This document shows positions 23,406 through 35,698 of a stretch of 64,000 nt of DNA, one piece after another. A program made the position numbers and the translations under genes. The stretch is taken from positions 64,129,660-64,193,659 of the forward strand of contig CAMTDV010000028.1 in the NCBI GenBank assembly GCA_947069175.1, read 5' to 3'. The stretch's first letter is position 1. Every line of letters begins with the position of its first letter. Below the pieces are notes generated by a model. That model worked only from the letters and a program-made list of their open reading frames with translations, had not been told where the DNA came from and ran no database searches. The stretch comes from Scalesia atractyloides (lineage: Eukaryota > Streptophyta > Magnoliopsida > Asterales > Asteraceae).

Positions 23406-23589
23406 TGTAACATCCGTCAAAAAACGGATTTACCAAACCCGCTCCGTTTATTAACCGAACAATCAGTTAAAAATTTCGTTGCGTATTTAATTCTCAAATA
23501 AATTTTAAACGATACATAATTAATAAGTATATTGGAATATATAATTTATATTTGAAAATTCATTAAAAATAATGAAATAAAAATATATT

Positions 23590-23668
23590 GCTGCTGCCGG
23601 GTTTCGAACCCGGGTCAGCCAGGAATCCACAAGCTTTAACTCCCACACGCTCAACCACTCCGCCACTT
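23590..23668 (-). promoter_or_regulatory. Antisense tRNA-like module, LTR A
   Basis: On the minus strand: A-box match TGGCGGAGTGG followed by TTGAGCG, about 44 nt, then T-arm CCGGG-TTCGAAA-CCCGG with a B-box match GGTTCGAAACC. It resembles the D and T arms of a Leu/Ser-type tRNA, but the flanks do not form an acceptor stem, so it is not a functional tRNA gene. Confidence 0.75.
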
Positions 23669-24386
23669 GTTTTGTTTGTGTTCATCTGGAAACAATTAAT
23701 ACATATAATAAAACTGGAAAATCAAACCCAGTCAACAGCGCGCCCAAATCCGCTGACGCCGGAAAATCCGACGATTTTGTCAATCATCGTCGGTTTCTAT
23801 GACTTAACGTAAGCATTAACCTCAACGTCGGTTATAACCGATGTCCAGTCCGCGACACAAGTCATAACCGCCGGAAAATTTTGACCGACGAATCAAGACT
23901 GAAATCAGACCACATGCATCTCGATTCTTTCCTATAAATACACCCACAAGCCTCTGTTAACCTTTTCGCTCACAAACACACCCATTCTCGACGAAATTTC
24001 ACTCGCCGGAAACTTTCTGCAACTCGCCGGAAAACCGAACCCCTTCACCTCTGTGCCTTACTCTAAAAACAGAACACCTAAAGCTCATACCGAAGCCACC
24101 CACACTCACCTCAAGCTCCTGAAGACCCTCTGCCGCAAGACACACGTCACCGGAGTAACTTGCTATCACCGGAATTTCGCCGGCGAAACAGAGGATCTCT
24201 GTTCGGTACATCTTACACCTAATCTCTCTCGTTTTTATTAATCTCACATGTAGCTAATCAAAACTTACTAAAGAAACTGATTACTTTTGTCAAAACAGTC
24301 GGACACCGATTCTAGTTAAGTTTAACGAAGAAGATGAAGTTTTCAGTTATATATATATATAATTTAAATCAAGTTATATCTCGGGT

Positions 24387-24967
24387 TAGACACACAGTCC
24401 AGCGGTGGACTGTGTGCAAATAAACACGCATACGTCCCGAGTTCGATTCTTGTCACACGCACACTCGCCTTAATAAAAATGTTCCTTTTTAAAACTGAAC
24501 CGGATTCACTTGCAAAAAGATGTTAAGTTTAATAAAAACCGGAATAATAACCAAGATAGACACACAGTCCAGTGGTGGACTGTGTGCGCGTTTAAACCAT
24601 ACGTCGCGAGTTCGAGTCCAGACTACCGCACCGGTTCTGGCAATTATCAAACTTTTTATATAAGGCAGAAATGAATTTATCTAGTTTGTATATAAGTATA
24701 ATAAAAACCAGATTATTTACCAAGTTAGACACACAGTCCAGCGGTGGACTGTGTGCCAAACTAACCCACAGGTCCCAGGTTCGAGACCTGTGGAGAGCAC
24801 CGAGCGAGACATTAAAATCGTTTTTAAAATAAATGATTTTCGGATTAATTCAATTAGTATATAAATATAATTAAAAACAGAAATATTTCGGGTTAGACAC
24901 GTAGCTCAGTTGGTAGAGCTGCGTGCACGCGAACGGGAGGTCTCGGGTTCGAGCCTCACCCGGCGCA
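24387..24967 (+). promoter_or_regulatory. Four tandem tRNA-like modules, LTR A
   Basis: Modules start at 24387, 24557, 24726 and 24894 (spacing 170, 169, 168). Modules 1-3 have hairpin CACACAGTCCA-loop-TGGACTGTGTG. Module 4 has CACGTAGCTC-AGTTGGTA-GAGCTGCGTG, whose TAGCTCAGTTG is a perfect Pol III A box. Each is followed by a B-box match: GAGTTCGATTC (24439), GAGTTCGAGTCC (24608), AGGTTCGAGACC (24778), and GGGTTCGAGCC (about 24945). In module 3 the B box sits in the loop of a second hairpin, CCACAGGTC / GACCTGTGG. No acceptor stems, so these are tRNA-derived or tRNA-mimicking, not tRNA genes. Confidence 0.8.
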
Positions 24968-26172
24968 CACAATTACACAATAAAACCGGTCAACAAGTCA
25001 ACGTCAACAAGTCAACAGTCAAAAATCAACATTTTATTTATTTATTTACATTAAAAATACTTAAAAAAAACATTTTAAAGTTAGAAAATAGCCTTAAACT
25101 CACAAAAATATATCCAACAATCCTACTAAACTTGATTAATAAAATCCGCTTACTTACCGAACCATTATGCTATTATCTAGATTAGTTTCACTCGTGGTTA
25201 AAACCAACTTCGTGCGCATTCAACATCATCAACCGAACGCACCCAATGTGAGTGAATCTTACAACTCCCCTTTTTAATTTCACGTTTTGGGGTGTGTCAT
25301 GTGTCACTAAAATTAACTCGTTTATTTAAACTCGTGCCATACCATATTGTGAACTAAACTTAGAATGTAAATATTGTTTGTAGTTATGTATTTCATATTG
25401 TCAAATTGTATGCAAATCATTCATTAGGCACATCAGTTCGTAGAACAACTCGTGCCTCAAAACTCATTCATTAGGCCCATCAGTTCCTCATAGGAGACCA
25501 GTTGAGCAACGCGTGCCTCAAAACAATCTATTTTGTATGTGTGTGCATTATCTAATGATTAAGTGTTTTGTGAATAAGTTTACATCTATAATTACTCATA
25601 TGTGGTTGTGCACTTTATTTTATAATCAATTCAATAAACTTGTTCAAATGTTTTTCATAGGATTCACTCGCCAACTTTTTGTTGATCCAAAAACCATTTT
25701 TACACATGATACAGGTGAACAGGATGAAGCAAGGAAAACATAGGAAATGCCTTAGAAGAAAATAATGAAGTCTAGAATGATGTGTAGAACATGATGTAAT
25801 CATGATTGTATGTTTCCCTTTAAATTGTAATAATAAATATGAAACGTTATAATAAATGTCATGAGCTTTGATGATAACACAATCATGCCCCGATCACCTT
25901 TTTCGCTGCGGGTCGGGGTGTGACATTACTAATGCAACAAATCTGGCTTAGGCTGATTTCCTTATCGAGGAAGCAAATTTGGATTCTGGTGATATCATGG
26001 CTGATACCAACCAGTTGGATGCTTGCAATTTTCCTTACACGTGAATGATTATATTTAAAATTATGTTATTTCCTTGATGTTTTATCGAGACATTTTGTTT
26101 GGGATTTTGTTATGTTTTGTTTTAAAGTATTTTTAGGGCATTTTATGGATTTGTTATGTTTGAACCATATTT

Positions 26173-26645
26173 ATGCAATTTTGTTCTATTTTGAAGCATA
26201 TGGAGTGTTCAACTAAACTTCCTATTAGTGGTGAAGATGTATGTCTAATAGACAGTGCTACTACCCATACGATTCTAAAGAAAAAGAATTATTTCTCTAG
26301 CTTAACAATGACAGAAGCAAGCGTTGGTACTATATCCGGTAAAACAAAATTAATTGAAGGCTTTGGAAAAGCTTATGTAGTTCTACAAAGTGAAACTTTG
26401 CTCAAAATTAACAATATATTATTTTCCCCACTATATCAAAGAAATCTAATAAGCTTTAAAGATATTCGTCTAATTGGATATCATCTTGAGACTACAAGTG
26501 AGGGGCATGATGAGTACCTTCAAATCACAAGTATGATTTTGGGTAAAATACACATATTAGAGAAGTTACCCGCATTTTCCTCTAGTTTGTATTCTACTAA
26601 ATTTGGTGCAGTTGAATCAAATGCAATCATAAACCATAAGTTTAT
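26173..26645 (+). pseudogene. Copia protease region and start of integrase
   Basis: Encodes the aspartic-protease signature VCLIDSATTHTILKKK (copia proteases read D-S/T-G/A) and downstream NNILFSPLYQRNLISFKDI, typical of the protease to GAG-pre-integrase transition. The frame runs into the solo LTR at 26646; the integrase resumes in sequence at 28731 after the LTR and the second TTTAT. The preceding interval 26041-26172 is AT-rich and non-coding. Confidence 0.85.
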
Positions 26646-28725
26646 TGTAACGCCTCGTTTTTTCGTACTTTCCTTAATTAGAAAGTGTAATCGTATTTCT
26701 ATTTATGGAAACTTGTATTCGTATCGCATTTGTATTTCATTTCCCAGTCTTATAATCCGAGACTTTGATCGTAATAAAATTCACACCTGATACATACTTG
26801 CCTTACATGCATTTAATTGTTAAATACGTGTTTATATACAAACCGATACTTGTTATACGTGCAAATACTCATACATTCATATTTGATACCTAAAATATAC
26901 TTACATATACACTATACCCTTGAAAACATGCGAAAATATCAAGTTTTACTATGAAATGAAAGATAAACTAAGTTCAAGGACTAAAAATAGCATAATCTGG
27001 AGAAAGTTGTTTCTAGCTCATGATTGGGCAAAAGTGTGTTTGTTGGATTGTGTTTCTTGCATTTAATACTCACCTAACTCAACCCCCAAACCTCAACTAT
27101 AAATACCCTACTCCCTTTCACTCTCAACTCACACCTAAATCTTATTTTCTCCTCTCTAAAAGCTCTAAAGAGCTTTCTTCTTCTCTCAAAGATCAAAGCT
27201 CCTAAAAAAAGAGAGTTCTAACTCACCTCTCTCTTTTGATCTTTCCTTTTTCTTACTACTTGGAAATACCTTTGGAAAGTTTCCATAAGTCTTCCATGGA
27301 AGACTAGCTTGGAACATCACCATGTCTAAGGTCCCAAGGGTAACGACTTTCTTTTGGTTTTATTAGGGTTTTACCCACAAGTGTTGTATCATTCCAAGCT
27401 TGTTCTCGAAAGAAGACTTGAGTTGGTAGAGTGTGATCACTTGGAAGCCTTGGCGATCCTAAACTTCGATCCACCACCTCACTTGATGTTTTCATTTACT
27501 TTTTGTCTTTTACTTATATGTTCAAACGTACTCATGACCATCATTGTCGTCCTTGTGACGATTTGTGCATTGGTATAATGTACGAGAGGTTTTAAAAGGA
27601 AGGTTCTCCTCCTACCTCCATGCATGACTTCTATGAAATTACATGATGTTTATGAATTACCGATTGTTATACTATATAATATATATATATATATATGAAT
27701 ACTAACCGAACTCTTGATGGTAATCAAATGATTATTCGTCATGGTACTAGGTTCCATCACCTAAGTATTTAATCTCTCGTTACAATTCTAATGGGTATCC
27801 TAACCCATGAAAACACATCAACCCGAATGGGTCTTATAGTGTCAAAAATGAGTATTAAGTCTAAGTGATTACTTTCTCGTATAAACTACTTTATTGCTTT
27901 TAATTCCTAAATCCTTTGTTATCGTTCGAATAATTACCAACCTAAGTTCTCCTCTTGTAGGATAACTCGGTGCTCATACCACCCGTCAACCCACTTCGCG
28001 AACTCGTCAGGTTTGAAGACTACGCAAAACCGTGAGTACACTCGACCCACTTTTCGTTTACAACACTTTTTGGGTGTAACATGTTTACTTATACCAAAAC
28101 CACAACACTTAAACTTTATGAAATGCACAAACAATCCTATACACATGAATACTTGATACGATTACGTGATGCTTATATCCTGGACATTCTTTATGTGATA
28201 CTTTAGTCATTAACTTGTTTTAAGCCTTCGTTTAACATGTATAGCGCTATAGGAAGTCACGTATCCCCCTCCATCGCCTAAACTTGAGGCCATGTTAAAA
28301 CAACGTGTTTGCGTTAAGGGTTTGGCTAGTAGTATTGCATGCCTTGTATATGCTCTCGTAAAATCATAGTTGCCATGAGGATTCGTTTAAACGTTAATCG
28401 TATACGTATACTATGCTTAAACTTGTGTACTCGCCTTTGCTTTTGCATTGCACTGTATTTTAAAACATGTTACAGGTTGATGAAGAGGATGCTATGAAAT
28501 CAAATAGCAAGGACTTAGATACACACAAGTAGACGTTTAGGCTAAATTTGTTGTATCAATTTTTGTTGTATTATGTTATTTGTAATTTGCTTCAATGTTG
28601 TACTTGACAATCGTTATTGAAATGAAATTCAGCGTTAATTAAATATTGTCATTATTAGCGTTGTGAGCAATTAGCAATCTATTTCATCTTACTCCGATGT
28701 TTCCGCCATCGGTTGGGGTGTGACA
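26646..28725 (+). mobile_element. Solo LTR, second gypsy family, TSD TTTAT
   Basis: Begins TGTAACGCCTCG at 26646 and ends GGTTGGGGTGTGACA at 28725 (2080 bp). Perfect duplications TTTAT are at 26641-26645 and 28726-28730. TATA box CTATAAATACC at about 27100, and a (TA)n run near 27680. It has no tRNA-like modules, so it is a different family from solo LTR A. Confidence 0.92.
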
Positions 28726-29670
28726 TTTATGGACCGAGAAAATTTTATAATTTGGCATGACCGGTTAGGCCATCCCGGATCAATAATGATGCAAAAAATT
28801 ATAGAAAATTCATGTGGTCATTCTTTGAAGAACCAGAAGATTCTTCAATCTAAGGATATTACATGTGTTGCATGCTCACAAGGGAAGTTAATCACTCGCC
28901 CATCACCAGTTAAGGTCTGGACAGAATCCTTGAGTTTTTTAGGAATAATACATGGGGATATATGTGGGCCTATACACCCTCCTAGTGGACCATTTAGATA
29001 CTTTATGGTCTTAATTGATGCATCAACTAGATCGTCACATGTGAGTTTACTATCAAGTCGCAATATGGCATTTGCACGACTACTTGCTCAATTAATAAGG
29101 CTAAGAGCACATTTTCCAGATTATCCCATCAAGAAGATTCGGTTGGACAATGCTGGTGAATTTACATCCCAAACCTTCAATGATTATTGCATGTCTATTG
29201 GCATAAGTGTAGAGCATCATGTACCTCATGTACATACATAAAATGGACTTGCTGAATCGCTTATCAAGCGACTTCAAATGATTGCAAGACCAATGATTAT
29301 GAAATCAAAACTACCAGCATCTGCTTGGGGGCATGCAATTTTACATGCAGCAACACTAATTCGCATCAGGCCAACGAGTTACCATACTTCCTCCCCATTA
29401 AAGTTGGTTTTTGGTCAGGAACCAGATATTTCTCATCTAAGGATTTTCGGTTGTGCCGTATATGTTCATATCGCTCCACTACAACGCACAAAGATGGGAC
29501 CTCAAAGGAGATTAGGAATATATGTTGGGTATGAATCACCATCGATCATTAAGTATTTAGAGCCATCAACAGGTGATTTATTTACGGCTCGATTTGGTGA
29601 TTGTCATTTTGTTGAAACAACATTCCCAACATTAGGGGGAGATGAAAAGCAGCTGAAAATAATAATATAA
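28726..29670 (+). pseudogene. Copia integrase
   Basis: 28720-29241 holds the GAG-pre-integrase HHCC zinc motif (WHDRLGHPG ... CVACSQGK) and the integrase core (GDICGPI, MVLIDASTR, then IKKIRLDNAGEFTS with D and E of the D,D35E triad). An in-frame TAA at 29239-29241 interrupts just after HVPHVHT. Reading resumes at once with NGLAESLIKRLQMIARPM and continues to 29670, including LRIFGCAVYV and RLGIYVGY. It would insert cDNA; the stop makes this copy defective. Confidence 0.92.
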
Positions 29671-29978
29671 TTTGGAATGAATTATCATTATGTCATCTTG
29701 ATCCTCGAACTAAATAGTGTGAACTAGAAGTTCAAAGGATAATTCATTTACAAAGATTAGCAAATCAATTACAAGACGCATTCACTGACCCAAAGAGAGT
29801 GACTAAGTCACACATACCAGCTACTAATGCTCCAGTAAAAATAAGTGTCCTAGAAGGACAACCACGTGTTGGAAATGAGTCTAATGCACACCTCAAACGT
29901 GGTAGACCAATCGATTCTAGAGATAAAAATCCTCGAAAGAAAAAATGAGCAAATAATGGAGATGGTCAATTCGAGGTA

Positions 29979-31799
29979 ATGATAATGCCAAGAAAAGAGT
30001 CTCCTGAAGAGACACTAGACATGATGGTTCCAGAAGAACCTCAGGTACCTGAAAACGAAGAGATCTCAATAAATTATATCATGTCTAGAAAGATATGGAA
30101 CCGAAATGAAATTGATGTCGATGACAGATTTTCATATAATGTAGCGCTAGAAGTAATGGAAAATAATGAGGATCAAGAACCAAAATCTATTGAGGAATGT
30201 AAAAAAAGAAATGATTGGCCAAACTGTAAAGACGCAATTAAGGCAGAATTAGATTCCCTCAATAAACGAGAAGTTTTTGGACCAGTAGTCCCTATACCTG
30301 AAGGTGTAAAGCCTATCGGATATAAATGGGTCTTTGTGCGAAACGTAATGAGAAAAATGAAATCATACGATACAAGACAAGATTAGTAGCACAAGGATTT
30401 TCGCAAAGACCTGGGATTGATTATGAGGATAATATTCTCCGGTGATGGATGCGACAACTTTTTGTTATCTTGTTAGTCTGGTAATACAAGAAGGGATTGA
30501 CTTGCGTCTAGTGGATGTTGTGACAGCCTACCTCTATGGCTCACTTGTACTGATATTTACATGAAACTCCTTGAAGGATTTATATTGTCAAATCATGTAC
30601 ATCTAGTTATCGAGAACATCTTTCAATTAAATTAAACAAATCATTATATGGGCTAAAACAATCTGGGCGTATGTGGTATAATCGCCTTAATGAGTATTTT
30701 GTTGAAAGAAGGTTATAAAAATGATTCAATATGCCCATGTATCTTTATAAAAAGGTCAGAATCTGAATACATTATAATTGTTGTATACGTTGATGACTTG
30801 AATATAATTTGAGCTCCAGGGGAGCCCCAAAAGGCTGTTGAATATTTGAAAAAAGAATTTGAAATGAAAGACCTTGGCAAAACAAAATTTTGTCTCGGAT
30901 TACAAATCGAACATCTTAAGGGTGGAATCCTTGTGCATCAACAAAACTACATACAAAAGTTACTCAAAAGGTTCTATATGGAAAAATCACATCCATTGAG
31001 TACTCCAATGGTTGTAAGGTCTCTTGATGTTGAGAAAGACCCATTCCAACCTACGAATGATGGAGAGGAAATTCTTGGTCCAGAAGTACCATATTTAAGT
31101 GCAATTGGTGCACTTATGTTTCTTGCTAGTCATACACGACCAGATATATCATTTTCTGTAAATTTATTGGCAAGACATAGTTCACGCCCAACAAAGAGGC
31201 ATTGGAATGGAGTAAAACAAATATTTCGATACCTTCAAGGTACAAACGATATCGGTTTGTATTTTACTAATCAATCGACAACAAGTTTGGTTGGTTTTGC
31301 TGATGCAGGGTATTTGGCTGATCCTCACACTGGAAAATCTCAAACTGGATATTTATTCATCAGTGGATGTACTGCTATTTCATGGTGTTCTATAAAGCAA
31401 ACAACCACAGCCACATCATCTAATCATGCATAAATATTGGTGATTCATGAAGCCAGTCGAGAATATGTTTGGTTAAGGAATATAAGACAACACATTTGTG
31501 GGTCTTGTGGCATTTCTATGAGAGATGAGGGACCAACAATTTTATATGAAGACAACGCAGCATGCATTGCTCAACTTAAGGAATGATACATGAAAGGAGA
31601 CAGAACGAAACAAATTTTACCAAAGTTCTTTTTCACCCATGATTTGCAAAAGAATGGAGATATTACTGTCCAGCAAATTCGTTCTAGCGACAATTTGGCA
31701 GACTTGTTTACTAAATCACTTCCGACATCTACATTCAAGAAACTGGTTCATGGGATCGGGATGCGTCGACTCAAGGAGCTTAAATCATCAGGTGGATAA
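29979..31799 (+). pseudogene. Copia reverse transcriptase and RNase H
   Basis: Segments in several frames. 29979-30386 ends with the RT N-terminus (PIGYKWVFVR). 30365-30440 in another frame has TRLVAQGFSQRPGIDY. LYGLKQSGRMWYNRL is at about 30645-30690. The catalytic YVDD is at about 30785-30797, followed by an in-frame TGA. 30846-31433 is open, with MKDLGKTKFCLGLQIE, the thumb region and RNase H (VGFADAGYLADPHTGKSQTGYLF, SSNHA). 31590-31799 has the RNase H tail (SSDNLADLFTKSLP). At least three frame changes or stops. In an intact element it copies RNA to cDNA. Confidence 0.92.
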
Positions 31800-31929
31800 T
31801 AATATGCACTGCACTCTTTTTCCCTTGGCTATGGTTTTATCCCACTGAGTTTTCCTGGCAAGGTTTTTAACGAAGCAACATCACCAAGCGTATTATAAGA
31901 ATAATATATTATTTTGTCACGTGGATAGT

Positions 31930-32182
31930 CAAGGGGGAGTGTTATGAATTATTATTTATTAATAGTGTGATTATCTAGTTGTATTACCATTATATCTATT
32001 AATGGTGTGACTATCCACTTGCATTTGTCATTATAACATGTCTCTCCATGTACTTAACACCCATCTTGTAAGCCTATAAATTGAGGCACATGTGATCCAT
32101 ATTATATACCAAAATAAGATATACATTTCCCCAATCTCTCTTTCTTATCTCAATAATATTAGTAGGCTAGTTGTTTCAAACA
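31930..32182 (+). repeat. Copia polypurine tract and 3' LTR
   Basis: CAAGGGGGAG (31930-31939) immediately precedes the LTR start TGTTATG at 31940 and is the plus-strand priming tract. The LTR is 243 bp, ends AAACA at 32182, and is followed by the target duplication AATTC. Confidence 0.93.
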
Positions 32183-32187
32183 AATTC

Positions 32188-32720
32188 ATAACTTTTTTTA
32201 AAAATATTACTGTGTTCAAGAGGTTTGTTGTTTTATGTCGTTCCCCCTTTCGTTATTTTAGTAATATAATGCTTTAAGAAATTCCGCATATACCATTGTG
32301 ATGTGTTTAATTTTGTTAGCGATTAGATAAAAGTCTTATTCGAAACCGAACAAGTCAAATATAATTGATTTTTTTTTCTTTGCTTTTCAATACAATTTCG
32401 TTTTCCTTTTGTAACCTTTTATATATAATGTTTTATGAAGTTTCGAATATAATCTATGTTTCGATACATCCTTAATTAATTTGTTTTTCCCTCTGATAAA
32501 TTGCATTTGTAAACTTTTAAAAAAAGGATTAATACATAATTGTATTTTGATATAAATTTTAATGAAAATAAAGTTGTATTCAAATTTAATATCTTAACTA
32601 TACTAAATACCGGTATCGTATCGGTTCCGTGATAAACCGATACCGAGAGAATTTCACTAGTTTTCTATATTTACTCATGTACTATTTCACTGAAAATAAC
32701 AAAATGAAAGATTAAAGTTG
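32188..32720. repeat. Dispersed repeat R, copy 2 (right part)
   Basis: Continues the copy cut by the copia element. TTTCGTTATTTTAGTAATATA, GATAAAAGTCTTATTCGAAAC and a terminal TTTCACTGAAAATAACAAAATGAAAG-like segment (written here in part) match 37795-38270 and 1990-2110. Confidence 0.6.
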
Positions 32721-35698
32721 ATTATATCACGAGCGAGTAATAAAATAAAAGCATACTTTGATAGACTACCGTGAGGATGAAATTAATATATGTATAGATA
32801 ATTTGCCTGTATCGCCTGTATGATGTATATAAAAAGAGAGAGTTTAGTCTTGTACCTTTTAATGTACAATTATACAACTAGATTGTTGCAATAGGGCACG
32901 TGTTGGGTGGCGACGTCTTAGTTATTTATAGCTTACAACAGGTAATGTGATGCTTTAACTATATGAAACGCGTATTCAACGTATCAAATCTAAAGCATTG
33001 TGGTTACAAAAAAATGGAATCGAATTGGGTTGGTTCGTTTAGTGAGGGTTCCGCCTAACCACTACACCACCTTACCTTTGCATCAAGGCTAAGCGGCATC
33101 AAAATGTACAAGACTCAAATTTATACCGTTGAATGAACACATATTACATTAGATCCGACTCGTTTCCTGACACAGTTTATGTCAAAACGTAGACCTAATT
33201 AGGTTACAAAAGAAACAAATTTGAACTCGAGTTCGTTTGTTTAGCGAGTGTTCCACCTAACCACTATATCACCCTTACCTTTACATCAAGACTAAGCGAC
33301 ATCAAAACGTACAACAACTTAGATTTTTACCGTCAAATTAAAACATACTATATTTGACACGACTCATCTCTAAACATAATTTATGTCAAAACGTAGACCA
33401 ACTATAAACATAAAAAAAATAAGCATTAAAATGTATTATATTTGATCAGACTCGTTTCCGAAAACTTTTATGTCAAAATGTGAATTTGTATTGTTTACAT
33501 TGAAACGTTAATTTATACCGACATGTACTTTAAAATGTCAAAACGCAGATCAACGGAAAACATATATAAAAATAAGCATGAAAACACATTATATTTGACC
33601 TAACTCGTTTTTAAAAGAAAAAATTTATGTCAAAACGTAAATCGACATGTACATAAAAATAATTACATGAGAAAATTATTTTATTAATTTTAAGCTAAAA
33701 AAATACGGAGGATAAATTCGAATGATTAGAACCCCAAGGGAGTAAAACTTTAAATGAATAGAACCCAAGAGAGTAAAACTAATATTCATAAAGTTTTCAA
33801 AAGTTTGGGGGCTTTTATGTAAATCTAGAAAATCTAGAAAGTTTTTTCAATTTAGAAAGTATCGATGGCATAGCCACCAACCTTTATATATATATATCAT
33901 GGATAAGTTAAAATTTGAATCAATTTTAGATGCCAGCACACCATTATTCACACTAGATCTCTCATGTATGAGTGATTGAGATTTAGTTGTTTAAGTTTGA
34001 TTTATTTTATAGTGATTCTATTGATTAAAAATAATAAATAGTATAAGAAAGATATTTTGAAAAATTTGACTTGTTTACTACTCATATCAACTTGTTAAAC
34101 TAACAATCAAACATCATATACTACATCACTCTTTATGTCAATATTAATTATGTTTATATTAAAAAAAGAATTAATTATAACATATGATTTTTATACAAAA
34201 AAATTTATATTGCATGTATAAAAAAAAGGTCTTCAATATCTGATCTTAATCTTCATTTTTTCTTAAAAGACCCAACACCTACGAAAATCAAACAAAAAAA
34301 GAGCATTTACATTCCACGGACTTTTAGAGGAGCTTGGGCTGGCGATCAGGGGCGTAAAATAACATTTTTTTATCGTGTGTAATAAAAAAATGCGTGATTT
34401 TTACATTCGACATCGTGTGCGATTTTTTTACATTTGATACCGTACGCGAATTTTTTTTTACATTCGACAACGTACGAGAAACAATTTTTCAAATATATGT
34501 AAAAACTAACATTTACGCATGTCGTTTTTATATACGTTTGAAAAATAGATTTATGCGTGACGTTTAGAGGAGCTCGGACCGACGATCAGGGGCATAAAGT
34601 TTTTTTTATTCGACACCGTGCGCAAAAAAATTACATTTGACAACTTATGTACAAAATTCTCCAAACGTACGTAAAACCTATTTTACCCCTTCCGTTTTCA
34701 TACGTTTGAAAATTAGATTTACGCGTGACGTTTAGAGGAGCTCGGGTCGGCGATAAGGGCGTAAAAAAAACTTTTTTACACACGTTGTAAAAACATTTAT
34801 TTAGTTATTTTTTTACATAATAGTGTTCTCATACTCAGTTCATGTTACGCACGTTGTCAAAACTTTTTACGCACGTTGTCAAAACTTTTTTTACGCACGT
34901 TGTCAAAACTTTTTTTACGTACATTGTCGAATATTTTTTTTAAAGTTGTAGTGCAAAGTCATCAAACGTCAACGAATGAAGTTGAATTTCTCAATAAACA
35001 TATAAGACAAATATAGCTTATATTTTATAAAGAACATTATTTAGAATTAGAGAGAATAAAGCAAACATAAATAGATATCATTTTTGATAATTTTGTATTT
35101 TTTAATAAACATATAAAACAAATTTAGCTTGCATTTTATAAAGAACATTATGTCATAATTAGGGAAAATAGAGGAAAAAGAAATGCATATTATTTTCTAT
35201 ATTTTTTTATTTTCTAAATTACATAATACTTTTGATGTTTGAATTTAAAACTAAGATATGTATTCCCAATTTGAAGTTGTGAGAACTTAGCCTTTCCGTG
35301 TGAATTTTTCTCCATCCTTTTCACACCCCTAGATTAAATGTTAGAAATGATTTCCGTAAAAAAAATTAGAAAAAAAAATCGAAGTGGCGTTCTTTGGCAT
35401 CTTATGACATCTGTAAAAAACTAATGATATGAATATGACATCACTTTTTATAGTATTTACGCCTGCCATAAATGAAAAAAACTAGTTTGTATTTTGGAAA
35501 AATTGATTTTTTAGGATTTTTTGTAAATTTTTATGAAAAACCTCTCGTAAGGCCGAGTTCTTTAAGTTCTCATAACTCGTATAAATTTTTGTTTTACCCT
35601 AACCCTATATATATAGTTAAGGTAAAATGAAAACTCATACGAGATGAGAGACTTAGATAACTCACCTTACAAAAGGTTTTTTCAAATATTTTTTTTGA
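32721..35698. other. Gene-free AT-rich intergenic stretch
   Basis: No gene. Holds SINE-like antisense tRNA fragments (33008-33280), a ~200-bp degenerate tandem repeat with GACGTTTAGAGGAGCTCGG (near 34320, 34558 and 34728), and four copies of ACGCACGTTGTCAAAACTTT (34848-34930). ACATATAA-ACAAAT-TAGCTT blocks are duplicated near 34990 and 35100. Confidence 0.5.
33000..33400 (-). repeat. Two tandem SINE-like tRNA-derived segments
   Basis: On the minus strand, GGTGGTGTAGTGGTTAGG (about 33075-33050) is an A-box-like tRNA start and CAATTCGATTCC (about 33025) a B-box-like match. A second copy has GTGATATAGTGGTTAGGTGG (about 33270) and GAGTTCAAATTTG (about 33220). Following ATCAAAACGTACAA and TTTATGTCAAAACGTAGACC motifs repeat at ~200 bp and decay up to 33660. 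Possibly a SINE body in tandem. Confidence 0.4.

Larger units (their letters stand above)
23406..25925 (+). mobile_element. Solo LTR A of the tRNA-like-module gypsy family, TSD TTACT
   Basis: Starts TGTAACATCCGTC and ends GGGTCGGGGTGTGACA (2520 bp), with perfect duplications TTACT at 23401-23405 and 25926-25930. It is the same family as the LTRs at 44963-47506, 48130-50793 and 54597-57077. A TATA box (CCTATAAATACAC) is at about 23932. It carries one antisense and four sense tRNA-like modules. Near 25425-25520 a GGCACATCAGTTC or GGCCCATCAGTTCCTC unit is tandemly repeated. Short ORFs inside it are not genes. Confidence 0.93.
20875..32182 (+). mobile_element. Ty1/copia retrotransposon, nested-interrupted
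   Basis: LTRs of 243 bp each (20875-21117 and 31940-32182) start TGTTATG and end AAACA. The target duplication AATTC is at 20870-20874 and 32183-32187. Domain order is Gag, protease, integrase, RT, RNase H, which is copia order. Two solo LTRs are inserted: 23406-25925 in the Gag region and 26646-28725 between protease and integrase. Without them and their duplications the element is about 6.7 kb. By hand the LTRs differ at about a dozen positions, so it is not a recent insertion. All reading frames are broken. Confidence 0.93.

Noticed and set aside
24894..24967. Functional tRNA gene
   Set aside because: A and B boxes are good, but no acceptor stem forms and the T-stem is mismatched, as in the other LTR copies. 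It is a tRNA-like module within an LTR.
27020..27578. ORFs within the solo LTR at 26646-28725
   Set aside because: They fall around the LTR TATA box and leader; no conserved domain, and typical chance ORFs.
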